Positions 12,846-22,520 of a DNA stretch of 64,000 nt are shown here, in pieces. The translations under genes were made by a program, and so were the position numbers. Below the pieces are notes generated by a model. The model was not told the origin of the DNA and searched no databases. It worked only from the letters and a program-made list of their open reading frames with translations. The DNA lies in NCBI RefSeq assembly GCF_000699445.3, contig NC_067198.1, positions 44,950,691 through 45,014,690 on the forward strand, in the 5' to 3' direction. This stretch comes from Schistosoma haematobium. Its lineage: Eukaryota > Platyhelminthes > Trematoda > Strigeidida > Schistosomatidae. The stretch's first letter is position 1. Each line of letters starts with the position of its first letter.

Positions 12846-13200
12846 CGGTGCTTATAAAGGATATTCCACGTTGACTGATCCTTAACTTTTGGCGTAAACT
12901 GGGTATTAACTAAAGAACAATATTTTAAACCTGAATAAATAAATTCCTACTAAAATATGAGGTATACTGCAAGTGTATAATAATGAGTGGATTGGTTATA
13001 TGGTGGATAAAGTGTAGCCTAACGTTAGAAAGAAGATCTCAAGGTTGAGTTCCCATACTACGAAACTATAGTTCAACGTAATAGATAAACTAGTATCAGA
13101 AAAAATTTTTAAAAAACTTATCTTTAGACTTACCTTACAGATGTACATAAGTAAAGCTTAATCAACTTGATCACAGTGGTTTCTGTCTTAAAATGTCCAT
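12846..13200. other. Spacer between the RTE element and DNLZ
   Basis: AT-rich, presumably the 3' flank or 3' UTR of the minus-strand DNLZ gene. I see no conserved element. A further DNLZ exon here is possible, because a GTATGT donor-like site sits just before the stop at 13201. Confidence 0.3.
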
Positions 13201-13431
13201 TTAAGCTATACATACTGTTTTTTTATTAACCTTTACGCAATCCTCTAATTTCCTATAATTAATAACAATAACTTTGTAAAGTGAAAGAACAACCAACCAA
13301 TGTTTGTCTTTAATCCATCCCAGGTTATCAGCAATTAGATGCAGACTCTGGCACCCATCACAACGAATAATAACTATGCCTTTTTCATAAGCCAACTTAG
13401 AAAAATATTTACTTGACCGAGTAGCGCACTT
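13201..13431 (-). CDS. DNLZ: DNL zinc-finger protein, exon 2
   Basis: Reads [18 protein letters not shown], then [20 protein letters not shown]. These match the DNL zinc finger: the second half of the first CxxC, a second CDGC, the basic and aromatic residues between, and the signature HLIADNLGW. The family (HEP1/Tim15/Zim17, DNLZ in animals) keeps mitochondrial HSP70 soluble. After DNLGWIKDK the sequence can either read on to the stop at 13201 or splice out a second 45-bp stretch beginning with GTTGGT and ending TATAG, giving [17 protein letters not shown] near the end could also lead to another exon, so the C-terminus is unsettled. The zinc finger itself is secure. Confidence 0.8.
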   Translation of the reverse strand, partial: KCATRSSKYFSKLAYEKGIVIIRCDGCQSLHLIADNLGWIKDKHWLVVLSLYKVIVINYRKLEDCVKVNKKTVCIA

Positions 13432-13477
13432 CTAAAGAGAAAAGATTTCCTGATAAAAATATTATGCGTCCAATTAC
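13432..13477 (-). other. DNLZ: Very short intron of DNLZ
   Basis: About 45 bp. It begins GTAATT after the codons for TCK and ends with a T-rich CTCTTTAG. Splicing joins TCK to KCATRSSK and recreates the CxxC pair of the zinc finger, which is strong support for the intron. Very short introns are known from schistosome genes. Confidence 0.75.
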
Positions 13478-13768
13478 CTTGCATGTGAATTCAATGTACA
13501 TCTTTCCTTTAATTTCATCTTGAACATCTGACAATTCAGAGTTATCTGATGTGACAGCAGCTGGCAGTGTTGATTGTGGATTAGTTACAGTGTCTGAACA
13601 GCAAAAGATTTTAGGCTGCATTGTGTTCAAACTCCAAAGGACTCTGTGAGTACTCGACGGATATGTATACAAACATCTACTAGGATAGTTGGAGAATTTC
13701 CAAAAACTAGATGTGTAATAGCGATATAATTGTGTAGAAACTGATTTTAATCGCATTTGTGGAAACAA
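13478..13768 (-). CDS. DNLZ: DNL zinc-finger protein (mitochondrial HSP70 escort), exon 1
   Basis: Starts at the ATG at 13768 and gives 97 codons up to a GTAATT donor. The first 40 residues (MFPQMRLKSVSTQLYRYY ... RCLYTYPSSTHR) are rich in Arg, Ser and Tyr with no acidic residue, as in a mitochondrial presequence. A less conserved, Ser/Thr-rich region (about 55-80) follows. The zinc finger begins at KGKMYIEFTCK (87-97), which provides the first Cys of the first CxxC; the second comes from exon 2. Family members act in the mitochondrial matrix with HSP70. No neighbour suggests co-regulation. The start is the most upstream ATG in this open frame; an earlier non-coding exon cannot be excluded. 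Confidence 0.8.
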
Positions 13769-15019
13769 CAGTTTGCAGTTACGTAAAGGGAAAATTCTGA
13801 CACCTTTCAGTTAGAACGTCAGTATAGAGGAAGCTAAAGGAAAGGAAAACAATGGAATGACTACTTGGTTATTTAAAAAAGTAGGCTACTTTTTTTCCTA
13901 CTTTGTCAATGGACTTTTACCGCAAGCTTGTTTTGAAACAGATAAAGTATTTCTTTCTTTTTAACCATTAAACGCACAAACACCACGATTCTTATCGTCG
14001 TCCGTCACCGAAAAAGAACTTGCTAAACTGACATCGCGACGCAAGGGTGTTTCCACAATATGAAAGACAAACTACAAAATCATCATGGGGTGAAAACAGA
14101 ACACGTAGGTGCTAATTTAAAATGATAACCTTTCACTGTTATTTTGTAGGTGAGGTGTTCAGTATTATGGAACACTACCATCTCACTTCATGTCGACAAC
14201 TGTTTAAGAGACTGCCAGTTAGACATCGTTGTAAATGTTTGTATTTATCAAGTTTTAGAATTCACAGAGGGATCGTTTTGATTCGGAATAGTTAAGTTTA
14301 AGAAAGACGTTATGATTAAAACTTATTTATGTGTTTAACTTAATTTTAACAAAGCTTTCTCTTGCCGTGTACTGAGTTTCTTACTTGCATGAGATACTTT
14401 GCAACTAATTGTCTGTTGTGAGAGCGCGCTTGATTGAATATGCGATTGGAAATCAGGATATTCTTGATGTATAACGTAATACCCATAGTTTCCTTTACAG
14501 GTCTGCGTAAATTACCGCAGAACTTCGCACGCACAATGAAAATACGTAACAATTGTTGTTCGAGTATCTGTCTGTTATTAACCTCCATATAAACCATGAT
14601 AATTCCCATTAGTAAATGACTTTAGTCATGTGGTTTTTTAAATCAAGTCGATAGTAAATGACACATGTTTTGGCGTTTTCTGTATGATGAAAATGAGGGT
14701 AAACATAGGCAAAAAGTCAAATAATAGCAGACATTTTAAGAACGAAGATGTAAAAATGGGAAAGTTCACATTATTTACACATGGAAGGCAGAGGAGCCTT
14801 TCTGGAACGTTTATCATCTATTTATTCCGCTTTCTCGGTTGCTCGGGTTAATTATATATGTAGTACCATGTATCTATGTTCCACTGTTTTTATTTGATTT
14901 TTACCATCACTTGTTTATAGATGGCTCTATATAACTTCAACAGTCTTAAAGTCTCTCATCCTGATCAATAAATGCGCACAATTATTTACACGTCATTTAC
15001 TCTTACAATTTGTCAATTC
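13769..15019. other. Upstream region of DNLZ
   Basis: Should hold the DNLZ promoter, but no core element can be pinned down. An 87-codon minus-strand frame at 14609-14346 has no motif I recognise, and I do not call it a gene. Confidence 0.3.
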
Positions 15020-15169
15020 GGCGAGACTAATTTAGGGACGAGCCAATCCGAAGCGTTTGAGCAATTTCAAGGTCACGGAGCCAAGTTCAAAACGCAATGC
15101 TAACATACCATCGATTCACAGCGGATTTTAGAGAGGAGGTGATTAATGAGAGGTTACAACATATGGGAC
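15020..15169 (+). repeat. Partial copy of the Merlin-like TIR repeat
   Basis: Begins GGCGAGACTAATTTAGGGACG and runs through the same subterminal sequence as the palindrome that directly follows it. It looks like a truncated extra left end, giving a tandem start. Confidence 0.5.
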
Positions 15170-15743
15170 GGCAAGACTCTAATTTAGGGACGAGCCAGTG
15201 AAAAGCGTTTGAGCAATTTCAATTATTAGCCTATCAGAAGACAGTATAAAGTAAAAATATATTACAAGAAAGTAATGAATTACAGTGGATATTCTTCTTT
15301 TACATGAATAAAAAACTTGTTAAGATTTGATAAAGGCTCAGAAGTTCTGAATTCATAATGCCTACGGTATAGAAACTCGTGAATACGGTTAGGGTCAGGC
15401 TGCTAACATGAGATCGGTTTACATCGGATTTTAGAGAAGAGGTGTTAATTGAGAGGCTACAACCCTAACCCTAACCTCTAAAATCCGTTGTAAACCGATC
15501 TCATGTTAGCACCCTAACCCTATGCACGAGTTTCTATACCACATGCATTGTGAATTCAAAGCCTCTGAACCTTTATCAAACCTCAACAAGTTTTTAAATC
15601 ATGTAAAAGAAGAATATCCACCGTAATTCATGGCTTACTTAAAATATATATTTTCACTTTATACTAAATGTCTTCTGATTGGCTAATAATTGTCAAGGTC
15701 ATCTAAGATTCGTTCAAGGTCGTCCCTAAATTAGAGTCTCGCC
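15170..15743. repeat. Long palindromic (foldback) element
   Basis: The left end GGCAAGACTCTAATTTAGGG and the right end CCCTAAATTAGAGTCTCGCC are inverted, and the match continues inward for roughly 275 bases per arm with small gaps. The arms meet near 15460, where CCCTAACCCTAACC lies between them. End sequences and internal blocks resemble the element at 46117-47319, which carries transposase remains, so this is probably a non-autonomous foldback derivative. I could not match 8-bp flanking duplications. Confidence 0.65.
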
Positions 15744-16330
15744 AAAAAGCTTAGCTGTATTGCGAAAGTACCGAAGGCAGTTAGCAAAGTGTGTGATGAA
15801 TCTTTCGAGGTCATAATTAATATGGTTGTGGATAGACATCTAAAGTCATGCAAACTCATGGTAGGTGTTATCTTATTAGATACTAACTATCCACTTCACT
15901 TCTGTCTTTCTCCTCAAGCTCCCAACTTTGAGGATTTCCCCAAAGTTTGGGGGTTTTGTGCCATTTCCCCAAAATTTACTATAGCGGCTTCCCAAAATGG
16001 GCCAAATTCTTCCCAAAATTAGCAGCTCGGGTCACACTATAACTTCTGGTAGAACGAGACGTCAATACATTAAAATCCATACAAGCAAGAAAAAGTATAG
16101 AAGTTCCACAATACTTTACAATTGGTTAGAGTTAACCTAGTCAATAACCTGTATTCTTGACATGTCTCTAATCTGGATAGTTGTACAGTCTTTGCAGATT
16201 TTTTTAAAACCTTCATCCTTTCTTTTTTGCTATTTTTGTAAAAAAACTTGTTGAAATACCTTGTGCTGAGAATTCTATATTGTACCAAGCCATTATTAAT
16301 AACGATAATATCATACCCACAACCAACCCC
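15744..16330. other. Stretch without a recognised gene
   Basis: Short frames on both strands (for example 15789-16022 plus) show no domain. Nothing else is recognised. Confidence 0.3.
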
Positions 16331-16894
16331 TTCCCGTGGCGCACTTTTTATACAAAGCGCTGAAAGTCTTCAGTAGTAAGGATAGGAGGTCGATTGACCT
16401 ATATTAATACTTGCAGTCTGAAGCACTGTAGACACCAAAAAAAGTGCTGATATAACGTGCTGTGGTAGAGAATTCCACTACTCTGTGCGAGAAGCGAAAT
16501 TCCAGACGTAGACCATCTGATCTCGGTTTTTGAAATTTCTTAAGATGTCCTCTCAAATGATCAGGCCTAGACGGAAGGAAAAGATAAGACGTAATAACAC
16601 CAGGGTCATCGCTTACTATACGGTAAGCTAATATTAGATCAACCCATAATCTGTGGTAAGATAATGGAAATAATTTGCGGTGTCTCAGTCTGTCTTCATT
16701 TTAGTCCCTCGTCGTTGGGCTTGTTCCAGAATGTTCACCTCACACTTGAAACAAGGGCTCACCTTTTGAATTCCATATTCCAAGTGCGACTTCATGAAAG
16801 TCGGGTATAGCACTAAACATTTCTTCGTCTGAGTACTGCAAAGAACTACGAATGGCCTATCATACCCTAAAACCTCTATCAGAAACAGCCTTAC
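16330..16894 (-). pseudogene. C-terminal end of a CR1/Jockey-like reverse transcriptase
   Basis: Minus-strand frames contain the C-terminal blocks typical of this LINE group: HLEYGIQ, LEQAQRRGTKM, LAYRIVSDDPG, RPDHLRGHLKKFQKPRSD, and FSHRVVEF at the 'SHRVVxxWNxLP' position. They are broken by stops. The gypsy element at 16899-21985 interrupts this LINE; the other side shows the EN-RT linker of the same kind of element. Confidence 0.65.
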
Positions 16895-16898
16895 AGGG
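16895..16898. repeat. 4-bp target site duplication, left copy
   Basis: AGGG directly abuts the LTR start (TGATGATG). The same AGGG follows the other LTR at 21986-21989. A 4-6 bp duplication is usual for Ty3/gypsy integrases. Confidence 0.8.
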
Positions 16899-17219
16899 TG
16901 ATGATGTCACAGGTATTCAGTGTTTGACAACGCTTCTACCAGTAACACCTTCTAATGTATTTCGTTCCCACCCAGAGAAATCAAAAGACAGAGTCGAGAA
17001 GATCGGAAGAGTATATTTGGCGATGACCAATATATCGGAATTCTCTGATCTAATCTGGCTAGCGATTGCGGTTGATGTTGAGCACGGCGTTACCACACGT
17101 GATCTGGTGCGGATGCCTGACCGAGCGCCTTCAGCTAGGTGAGTCCACTAAAACATATGGTCAGCATCCAATGTCGAAAACTTAGTGCTATTTATTTTGG
17201 GGATTTATTTACCGCTACA
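16899..17219 (-). repeat. 3' LTR of the gypsy element
   Basis: 321 bp, from TGATGATGTCAC to TTTACCGCTACA in plus-strand view, so the LTR ends are TG...CA. Base for base it reads the same as 21665-21985. The long frame within it is repeated in both LTRs and is not a gene. Confidence 0.93.
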
Positions 17220-17236
17220 GATCACTCCCCCCCTGG
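17220..17236 (-). promoter_or_regulatory. Polypurine tract
   Basis: On the element's strand AGGGGGGGAGTGAT lies directly before the 3' LTR, where plus-strand DNA priming occurs during reverse transcription. Confidence 0.8.
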
Positions 17237-17668
17237 TGGGGCAGTGACGACCCTAAGACGTGGCCAGCCAGAAGTTTAAACCCAACGAGTTTGTCGTTGG
17301 TAAACACTCTTCTGATAGCTTACTAAATTTAGCAGCGTCTGGTCGTCTTTCCTTACTATATGGGACGGAGGTACAACATAGTAAAAAAAGAAAATGTACA
17401 ATGAAAATTTCGGATCCTCATAAACGTCATCGTTCTTTTCCAGCCGTCCTGGAAAAGAAAAAAGAAAATGTAAGTGCATGTCGAAATACACTCGTATGTG
17501 CGTAAAAACACAATGTCGGCGGAAAAAATGGAAAATAAACTCATGAACACGTAATAGCATTAAAAAAATTGTTTTTTTTGTTTTGTTTTTTTTAAATAGA
17601 AATAAAAATATATAAGCATATTAAAATTGTTTTTTTTTTTAAAATAATATAAAATGTCGAGAAGTGCT
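17237..17668 (-). other. Gypsy 3' untranslated region
   Basis: Lies between the integrase stop and the purine tract. It contains poly-A/T runs at about 17560-17645. Frames here on either strand are fortuitous. Confidence 0.6.
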
Positions 17669-19095
17669 TTACGTGCAATAGTCGTTTAAATGTTCTGGAA
17701 ATCTCACCCTTCTTCCACAACGCATCGTTTTAAGTTTATTTTCAGATACTGTCGAAGTATCATCGTGTGTGTTGGTTGTCGGATGAGGTATTGTAAGTGT
17801 CGGAGTCGTGTCGTTCGATTGTACCGAAGGAAAATCGACGTGGATAGGATTTCCTTCTAAATACGCTGCTTTTAAGCGATCGATGCTGATGCTATCGTTG
17901 GTTCCGTTCTTATCGACTATATAGTACTTAGATTCACGTTGAAGAACTTTGAAGGGTCCTTCGTATGCTGATTCGAATGGTCGTCGATGCGAGTCTCGAC
18001 GAACGAAAACGTTTGTACTATATCGTAAGTCAGGTTGAACGAAAACATCAGTTGATTGAGGTCGAGTGAAAGCAGGCTTAACTGAACGCATTGCGTTTGT
18101 AAGCCTGTTCGTGTAGGAGGTTAGATCCATGTTCATTGAAGAGGATGAAGGGTCCACGAATTCTCCTGGAAGTCGAAGTGTCGTTCCATAAACGAGTTGA
18201 GACGCAGTGTATCCAATGTCAGCTTTCACTGCATTGCGGATACCTAGTAAGACGAGTGGAAGAGCGTCGGTCCACTGTGAAATGTTTGCTGCTGATAGCG
18301 AAGCTTTCAGTTGTCGGTGAAAACGTTCTACCAACCCGTTTGCTTGTGGATGGTAGGCGGTCGTTCGGAAGCGAGTGATTCCTAAAAGTGTGGTCAGACG
18401 ACGGAAAAGATCGGATTCAAACTGACGTCCGCGGTCTGTAGTGATGGTTGAAGGGCAGCCAAAGTTTGCTACCCATCGTTCGACGAAGGTGCGGGCCACT
18501 GTTTCAGCAGTGATGTCCTTAATAGGTACTGCTTCTGGCCATCGAGTGAAACGGTCAACGCAGGTTAAGAGATAAGAGTATCCATTTGAATCTGGTAAAG
18601 GTCCTACCAAATCCAAATGAACATGGTCGAAACGAGCATCGGGAGTTTTAAACGAGCCTAAGGGACATTTATTGTGTCTGATAACCTTAGATTTTTGGCA
18701 GCTTACACAGGAGCGTGCCCACTCCCTCACGTCTTTATTCATTCCAGGCCAGCAAAACCTTTCTGCTATAAGCTTGATGGTTGCACGAACACCTGGATGC
18801 GAAAGTTTGTGCAATGTGTTGAAGACATTGCGTCGATAATGTTTCGGCACGATTGGGCGATCCCTACCTGTAGATGTGTCACAAAGTAGAGTTTCCTTAC
18901 CTGTTCCCATCTGTTTGATGCGTAGTTTAAGTGTTGTGGACGATAACTCGTGCTGAAGATCACTGTCTTCTTTTTGAAGCTCGGCGAGTTTAAGAAGGTC
19001 GATTCCTTGGAAACTGTTCAAGGAAGTTATACGAGATAAAGCGTCTGCAACTACATTGTTTGCTCCAGAGATGTGTTGAATATCTGAAGTAAACT
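17669..19095 (-). CDS. Integrase of the gypsy element
   Basis: Numbering from the Met-equivalent at 19021: zinc-binding H71, H75, C105 and C108; core catalytic D137 (HLDLVGPLP), D196 ([10 protein letters not shown]) and E232 ([13 protein letters not shown]); then a C-terminal DNA-binding region with GPFKVLQR and DRLKAAY. All key residues are present. The frame is open upstream to about 19095 and there encodes the end of RNase H ([20 protein letters not shown]), so integrase was originally part of one pol polyprotein. A deletion upstream now puts it out of frame with RT. Confidence 0.9.
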
Positions 19096-19096
19096 G
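19086..19096 (-). other. Deletion junction in RNase H
   Basis: On the element's strand the codons for ELFAVY run directly into a region whose other frame reads [11 protein letters not shown]. The shared word CAGTTTACTTC sits at the join. Both flanks would contain CAGTTTAC in an intact gene (AVY and QFTS codons), so a microhomology deletion of about 50-60 codons is the likely cause. It removes the TDHKPL region and shifts the frame. Confidence 0.7.
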
Positions 19097-20633
19097 CGAA
19101 GAGTTCCCTACCGAATGTGCTGTACCTCGATTCGGTGTCTAGCAACCGTCTAGGGAAAAATGCTAAGGGTTGCCATGAGTTGTTAACCCATTGTTGTAAG
19201 ACTCCTCCGATTGCTGAGTCGGATGCGTCTACTGCGATGCTAATGGGTGCTCGGGTGTCCTGATGTGCGAGCATTGTTGCTTTAGCGATCAGTTCCTTAA
19301 CTGTGGAGAATGCTTTTCGTGCGGTGTCGTCCAAATTAATGGATTTCGCATTTCCACGAAGTTGGTCGGTCAGAGGTTTCATAAGTAATGCGCATTTGGG
19401 TATGAAACGTCTATAGAAACTTACCAGGCCGTTGAACGTGCGTAATTGCTTGACGGTGGTCGGTTCTGGGTAATCCAGAATGGCCGCCACTTTGGTCCTA
19501 AGAGGTCGAATGCCTTGAGCATCGATAGTGTGTCCCAGAAAGTCTAACGAGTCGGTTCCGAATTGGCATTTCTGAACGTTTACAGTAATGCCATGTTTTT
19601 GAAGTCGTTCGAAAACAAGATCCAGATGCTTGAGATGTGTTTCTCTGTCCGGACTTGCGATTAGACAGTTATCAACATGCGCGTGTACGAAGTTGAGACC
19701 TCGAAAAACATCATCTATGAATCTTTGGAATGTTTGAGCAGCATTCCTTAGACCGAAAGGCATTCGCAAAAATTCATAGAGTCCGAAGGGAGTTATAATA
19801 GCTGTTTTCGGTATGTCGTCAGTAGCCATAGGGATTTGGTTATACGCTTTAACCAAGTCGATTTTCGAAAAGACAGTTGTACCTTTCAAGGTAGCTGTCA
19901 AATCGTGAATGTGAGGCAACGGGTAACGATCGGGAATGGTTTTCGCGTTCAATCGCCGATAGTCACCAGTTGGACGCCAATCGTTGCTGTCCTTTTTAGG
20001 GACCATGTGCAACGGAGATGCATATGGGCTACTTGACGGTCGTATGACTCCTAAGTCCATCATGTGATCGAATTCGTTTTTCGCTAACCTTAGCTTTTCA
20101 GGAGCTAGTCGGCGTGCTTTAGAGAATACAGGTGGTCCTGTAGTCGTGATGTGATGTGTAACGTTGCTGGTTACACACGGTAGTTTCGGTTGAGTTTGTT
20201 GTATCCCAGGGTACTTATCGAGTAGTGGTTGATAGAGTGGGTCTATCATATGTTTAACTGTGACTGGGGATACTCTACAACCAGTAAAAGAAGTTACGCA
20301 AACGGACAAATTAGTGTTCCCGTCTACTAGCCTCCGTTTGCGCGTGTCGATGATCAGATTATGGTGTTGTAGAAGATCCATACCAATGATTGGCATAGAA
20401 ACATCTGCAACAACGAAAATCCAGTGGATGGGTTTGCGTAAACCCACGTTAAGGTAAACGTACATTTTGCCATACGTAGCGATCGGTTTTCCGTTTGCCG
20501 CCTGTAAGTTTAGGGTCGATTCGTGTAGTCGGTCGTTAGGATTTGCTGGGAGAACGCTAATTTCTGCGCCAGTGTCGACGAGGTAGCGAACTCTCGTTGT
20601 CACATCTGTGATGAATAACAGACGGCTTTGTTC

Positions 20634-20665
20634 GCCGGCTACGGTTGCCGTTAACGCGTGCCGGC
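20634..20665 (-). promoter_or_regulatory. Stem-loop downstream of the slippery site
   Basis: GCCGGC at 20660-20665 can pair with GCCGGC at 20634-20639. The loop contains a second small hairpin, ACGG-CAA-CCGT. The structure begins six bases after the GGGAAAC heptamer, the usual spacing for a -1 frameshift stimulator. Confidence 0.7.
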
Positions 20666-21481
20666 TTGGAAGTTTCCCGAATTGTTTTTCGAATCAGTCG
20701 GTTTCGTGTTGGGAAAATTGCAGGGTTTTCTGCAATTTCTGGAAAGCTTTCCATACTGGTTATGATACCAGCACCAGTCGGGGTTATCCGTCTCTCGTGG
20801 TCTAGAGACAGATCGCTTACGTGAAATGCTTCTACGTGGGGTGCGCGATCTCTTACGGTCGGTACGAAGACTAAGATTACGCGTGAGTGTATGACATAAC
20901 TCGCTTATGTCATTCTGAGTCGTGTGAGGCTTTTCTTTAACTGAAAATACCACGGTAGTAGGTTTCGTAATTTCTAAAATGCGGTCGGCAGATGCAGCTA
21001 GCTCGTCTAAGGCGTTGTTCTGGAACGAGACCAGAACTGCTTGCACCTGTTGGGGAAGTTTTGACAAGAAGAGTTGTTTGAATAGACCTTCGTCGAAAGT
21101 TCTTAGGCCTATAACCTCTCTCATCCGTTGCAACATGTCTGTCACAGAACCGTGTTGCAGGTCGATGTTATTGAAGAGTTGATCTAACCTTTGTCGATCG
21201 GTTAGATCTCCTCGTTTAAGAATCGAGCGTTTTAAGATTTCGTAAGGATCGGAAACATCACTAGTAAACATACTAGGTGTTACGTACCTGTTGAATTCGC
21301 GCGGTAGTGCCTTGACTACTGCGAGGAATTGTGCACGTGTGTCGATCACGCCGTGCTCGGAGAAGTCGGCTTCTGCGTAGCAAAACCAGGCTTCGATGTT
21401 GTCGGGCCAGAAAGGCATCAGTTGAAACGAAGGTGGGGACAAAGTCTTAAGCTTGAGTACTTTAGGTGTCTGTTCAGTCAT
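20651..21481 (-). CDS. Gag of the gypsy element
   Basis: 276 codons, starting with ATG about 180 bases inside the 5' LTR boundary. Residues 20-170 look like a capsid region ([27 protein letters not shown]). A basic Arg/Ser linker (208-230) follows, then a finger with C237, H240, C250 and C254 ([10 protein letters not shown] ... RNCRKPC). The finger has C-x2-H-x9-C-x3-C spacing and is not the retroviral CCHC knuckle; similar fingers are usual in this group of invertebrate elements. The frame is intact. Gag packages element RNA in virus-like particles. Confidence 0.9.
   Translation of the reverse strand: MTEQTPKVLKLKTLSPPSFQLMPFWPDNIEAWFCYAEADFSEHGVIDTRAQFLAVVKALPREFNRYVTPSMFTSDVSDPYEILKRSILKRGDLTDRQRLDQLFNNIDLQHGSVTDMLQRMREVIGLRTFDEGLFKQLFLSKLPQQVQAVLVSFQNNALDELAASADRILEITKPTTVVFSVKEKPHTTQNDISELCHTLTRNLSLRTDRKRSRTPRRSISRKRSVSRPRETDNPDWCWYHNQYGKLSRNCRKPCNFPNTKPTDSKNNSGNFQAGTR
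20672..20678 (-). promoter_or_regulatory. -1 ribosomal frameshift slippery heptamer (GGGAAAC)
   Basis: The gag frame reads G-GGA-AAC, an exact X-XXY-YYZ heptamer, ending about 18 bases before the gag stop (20651-20653). A -1 slip gives GGG-AAA-CTT, the frame that runs open into protease. Confidence 0.8.
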
Positions 21482-21647
21482 GATGAAGTATGAAGTACGA
21501 TAATGAACGAGGGGAAAATATATATATATCCAAGAAAAAACACGAGGAAAAAATCACAATGTTTAAAAAAAAAATAAAAAATAAGGCAATGATATATAAA
21601 AATCCCAAAAAGGAACAGACTCACAGTTGCAATTAGGTGTACCAGAT
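21482..21647 (-). other. Gypsy 5' leader
   Basis: AT-rich untranslated leader between the primer site and the gag ATG, with a TATATATA run near 21520 and A/T runs. Confidence 0.6.
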
Positions 21648-21663
21648 CACATCGGGTTCACCA
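21648..21663 (-). promoter_or_regulatory. tRNA primer binding site
   Basis: TGGTGAACCCGATGTG on the element's strand starts two bases inside the 5' LTR end. It is complementary to a tRNA 3' end finishing in CCA (CACATCGGGTTCACCA). I cannot say which tRNA it is. Confidence 0.75.
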
Positions 21664-21664
21664 A

Positions 21665-21985
21665 TGATGATGTCACAGGTATTCAGTGTTTGACAACGCT
21701 TCTACCAGTAACACCTTCTAATGTATTTCGTTCCCACCCAGAGAAATCAAAAGACAGAGTCGAGAAGATCGGAAGAGTATATTTGGCGATGACCAATATA
21801 TCGGAATTCTCTGATCTAATCTGGCTAGCGATTGCGGTTGATGTTGAGCACGGCGTTACCACACGTGATCTGGTGCGGATGCCTGACCGAGCGCCTTCAG
21901 CTAGGTGAGTCCACTAAAACATATGGTCAGCATCCAATGTCGAAAACTTAGTGCTATTTATTTTGGGGATTTATTTACCGCTACA
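21665..21985 (-). repeat. 5' LTR of the gypsy element
   Basis: 321 bp, indistinguishable by eye from 16899-17219. It drives transcription leftwards. The right AGGG duplication follows at 21986-21989. Confidence 0.93.
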
Positions 21986-21989
21986 AGGG

Positions 21990-22520
21990 TTTTTATGATC
22001 CTAGGATGATTATCGTCAGAGCCACTGAACTTAAAGGGGTTGGGATGCTGAGTTAGTTTTAAGTTAGTACCTTTCCTAGCAACGGCAGAATCCATCGACA
22101 ATACGCCCAGATCATGATTAGTTTTTGGTCATTCCTCATTGCTGGTAGAAAACACTTTACTAAAATATTCCGATAAGGCTTCAGCTTTATCGGCATCATC
22201 TCTTGCCAATACTAACGGATTTCTCGCACTGAAAGTGGTGGGATTCTATTAATTCCCGGAGTTTGCTTACATATATGAGAATAACTGTTTCGGACTATTC
22301 CTACAATCCCTGACCAATCGTTTTTATATGACTGTTGAGACTTACTTATCAAAACTTTGCAGGCGTTCTTAGTCTTACAATAACTATACGTATTCTGTTT
22401 CAAGCCAGCAGACATGACCAAATTCCAATGCTTATTCCAACGTCGAAGAGGTTTCTTGATTTGTTTGGTTATTCATGGTGGACAGTTATTCGGTCTACAT
22501 GGTACTAAGCATGGTGTAAA
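21990..22520 (-). pseudogene. EN-RT linker of the LINE interrupted by the gypsy element
   Basis: Minus-strand frames give LARDDADKAEALSEYFSKVFS, a typical 'K(A)xxxxxYFxxVF' linker, and further upstream a PPxITKxIKKPLRRWNK-like stretch, also typical of non-LTR elements. With 16330-16894 this shows the gypsy element sits in a CR1/Jockey-like LINE. The RT body between these parts is absent on both sides, so the host LINE was already internally deleted. Confidence 0.55.

Larger units (their letters stand above)
18990..20671 (-). pseudogene. Protease-reverse transcriptase-RNase H part of pol, damaged
   Basis: Protease has [10 protein letters not shown]. The frame continues upstream of 20603 into the gag overlap, so pol is reached by frameshift and not by its own ATG. 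RT shows [26 protein letters not shown] (first Asp, residue 249 from 20603) and [17 protein letters not shown]. The usual Y-x-D-D box is HVDN at residues 309-312: the Tyr is His and the second Asp is Asn (codon 19668-19670). RNase H begins normally ([22 protein letters not shown]) and then stops being RNase H at 19086-19096. Confidence 0.88.
16899..21985 (-). mobile_element. Complete Ty3/gypsy LTR retrotransposon insertion
   Basis: A 5087-bp element: LTR (21665-21985), primer binding site, gag, -1 frameshift signal, protease-RT-partial RNase H, integrase, a purine tract, LTR (16899-17219), all on the minus strand and flanked by AGGG duplications. Order PR-RT-RH-IN and the Gag finger CWYH..YG...RNC..PC place it in the Ty3/gypsy superfamily, near schistosome elements such as Saci or Gulliver (inference). 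The LTRs look identical, so insertion was recent. However, the RT box reads HVDN and most of the RNase H body is deleted, so it should need helper proteins. Confidence 0.93.

Noticed and set aside
14346..14609. 87-codon frame as a small gene
   Set aside because: No domain, no splice context, no repeat in the window; cannot be told from chance.
17260..17560. Overlapping frames on both strands
   Set aside because: They fall in the gypsy 3' UTR, share no motif and are A/T-run driven.
21627..21908. Plus-strand 93-codon frame, also at 16852-17142
   Set aside because: It lies in both gypsy LTRs on the antisense strand; it is repeated because the LTRs are.
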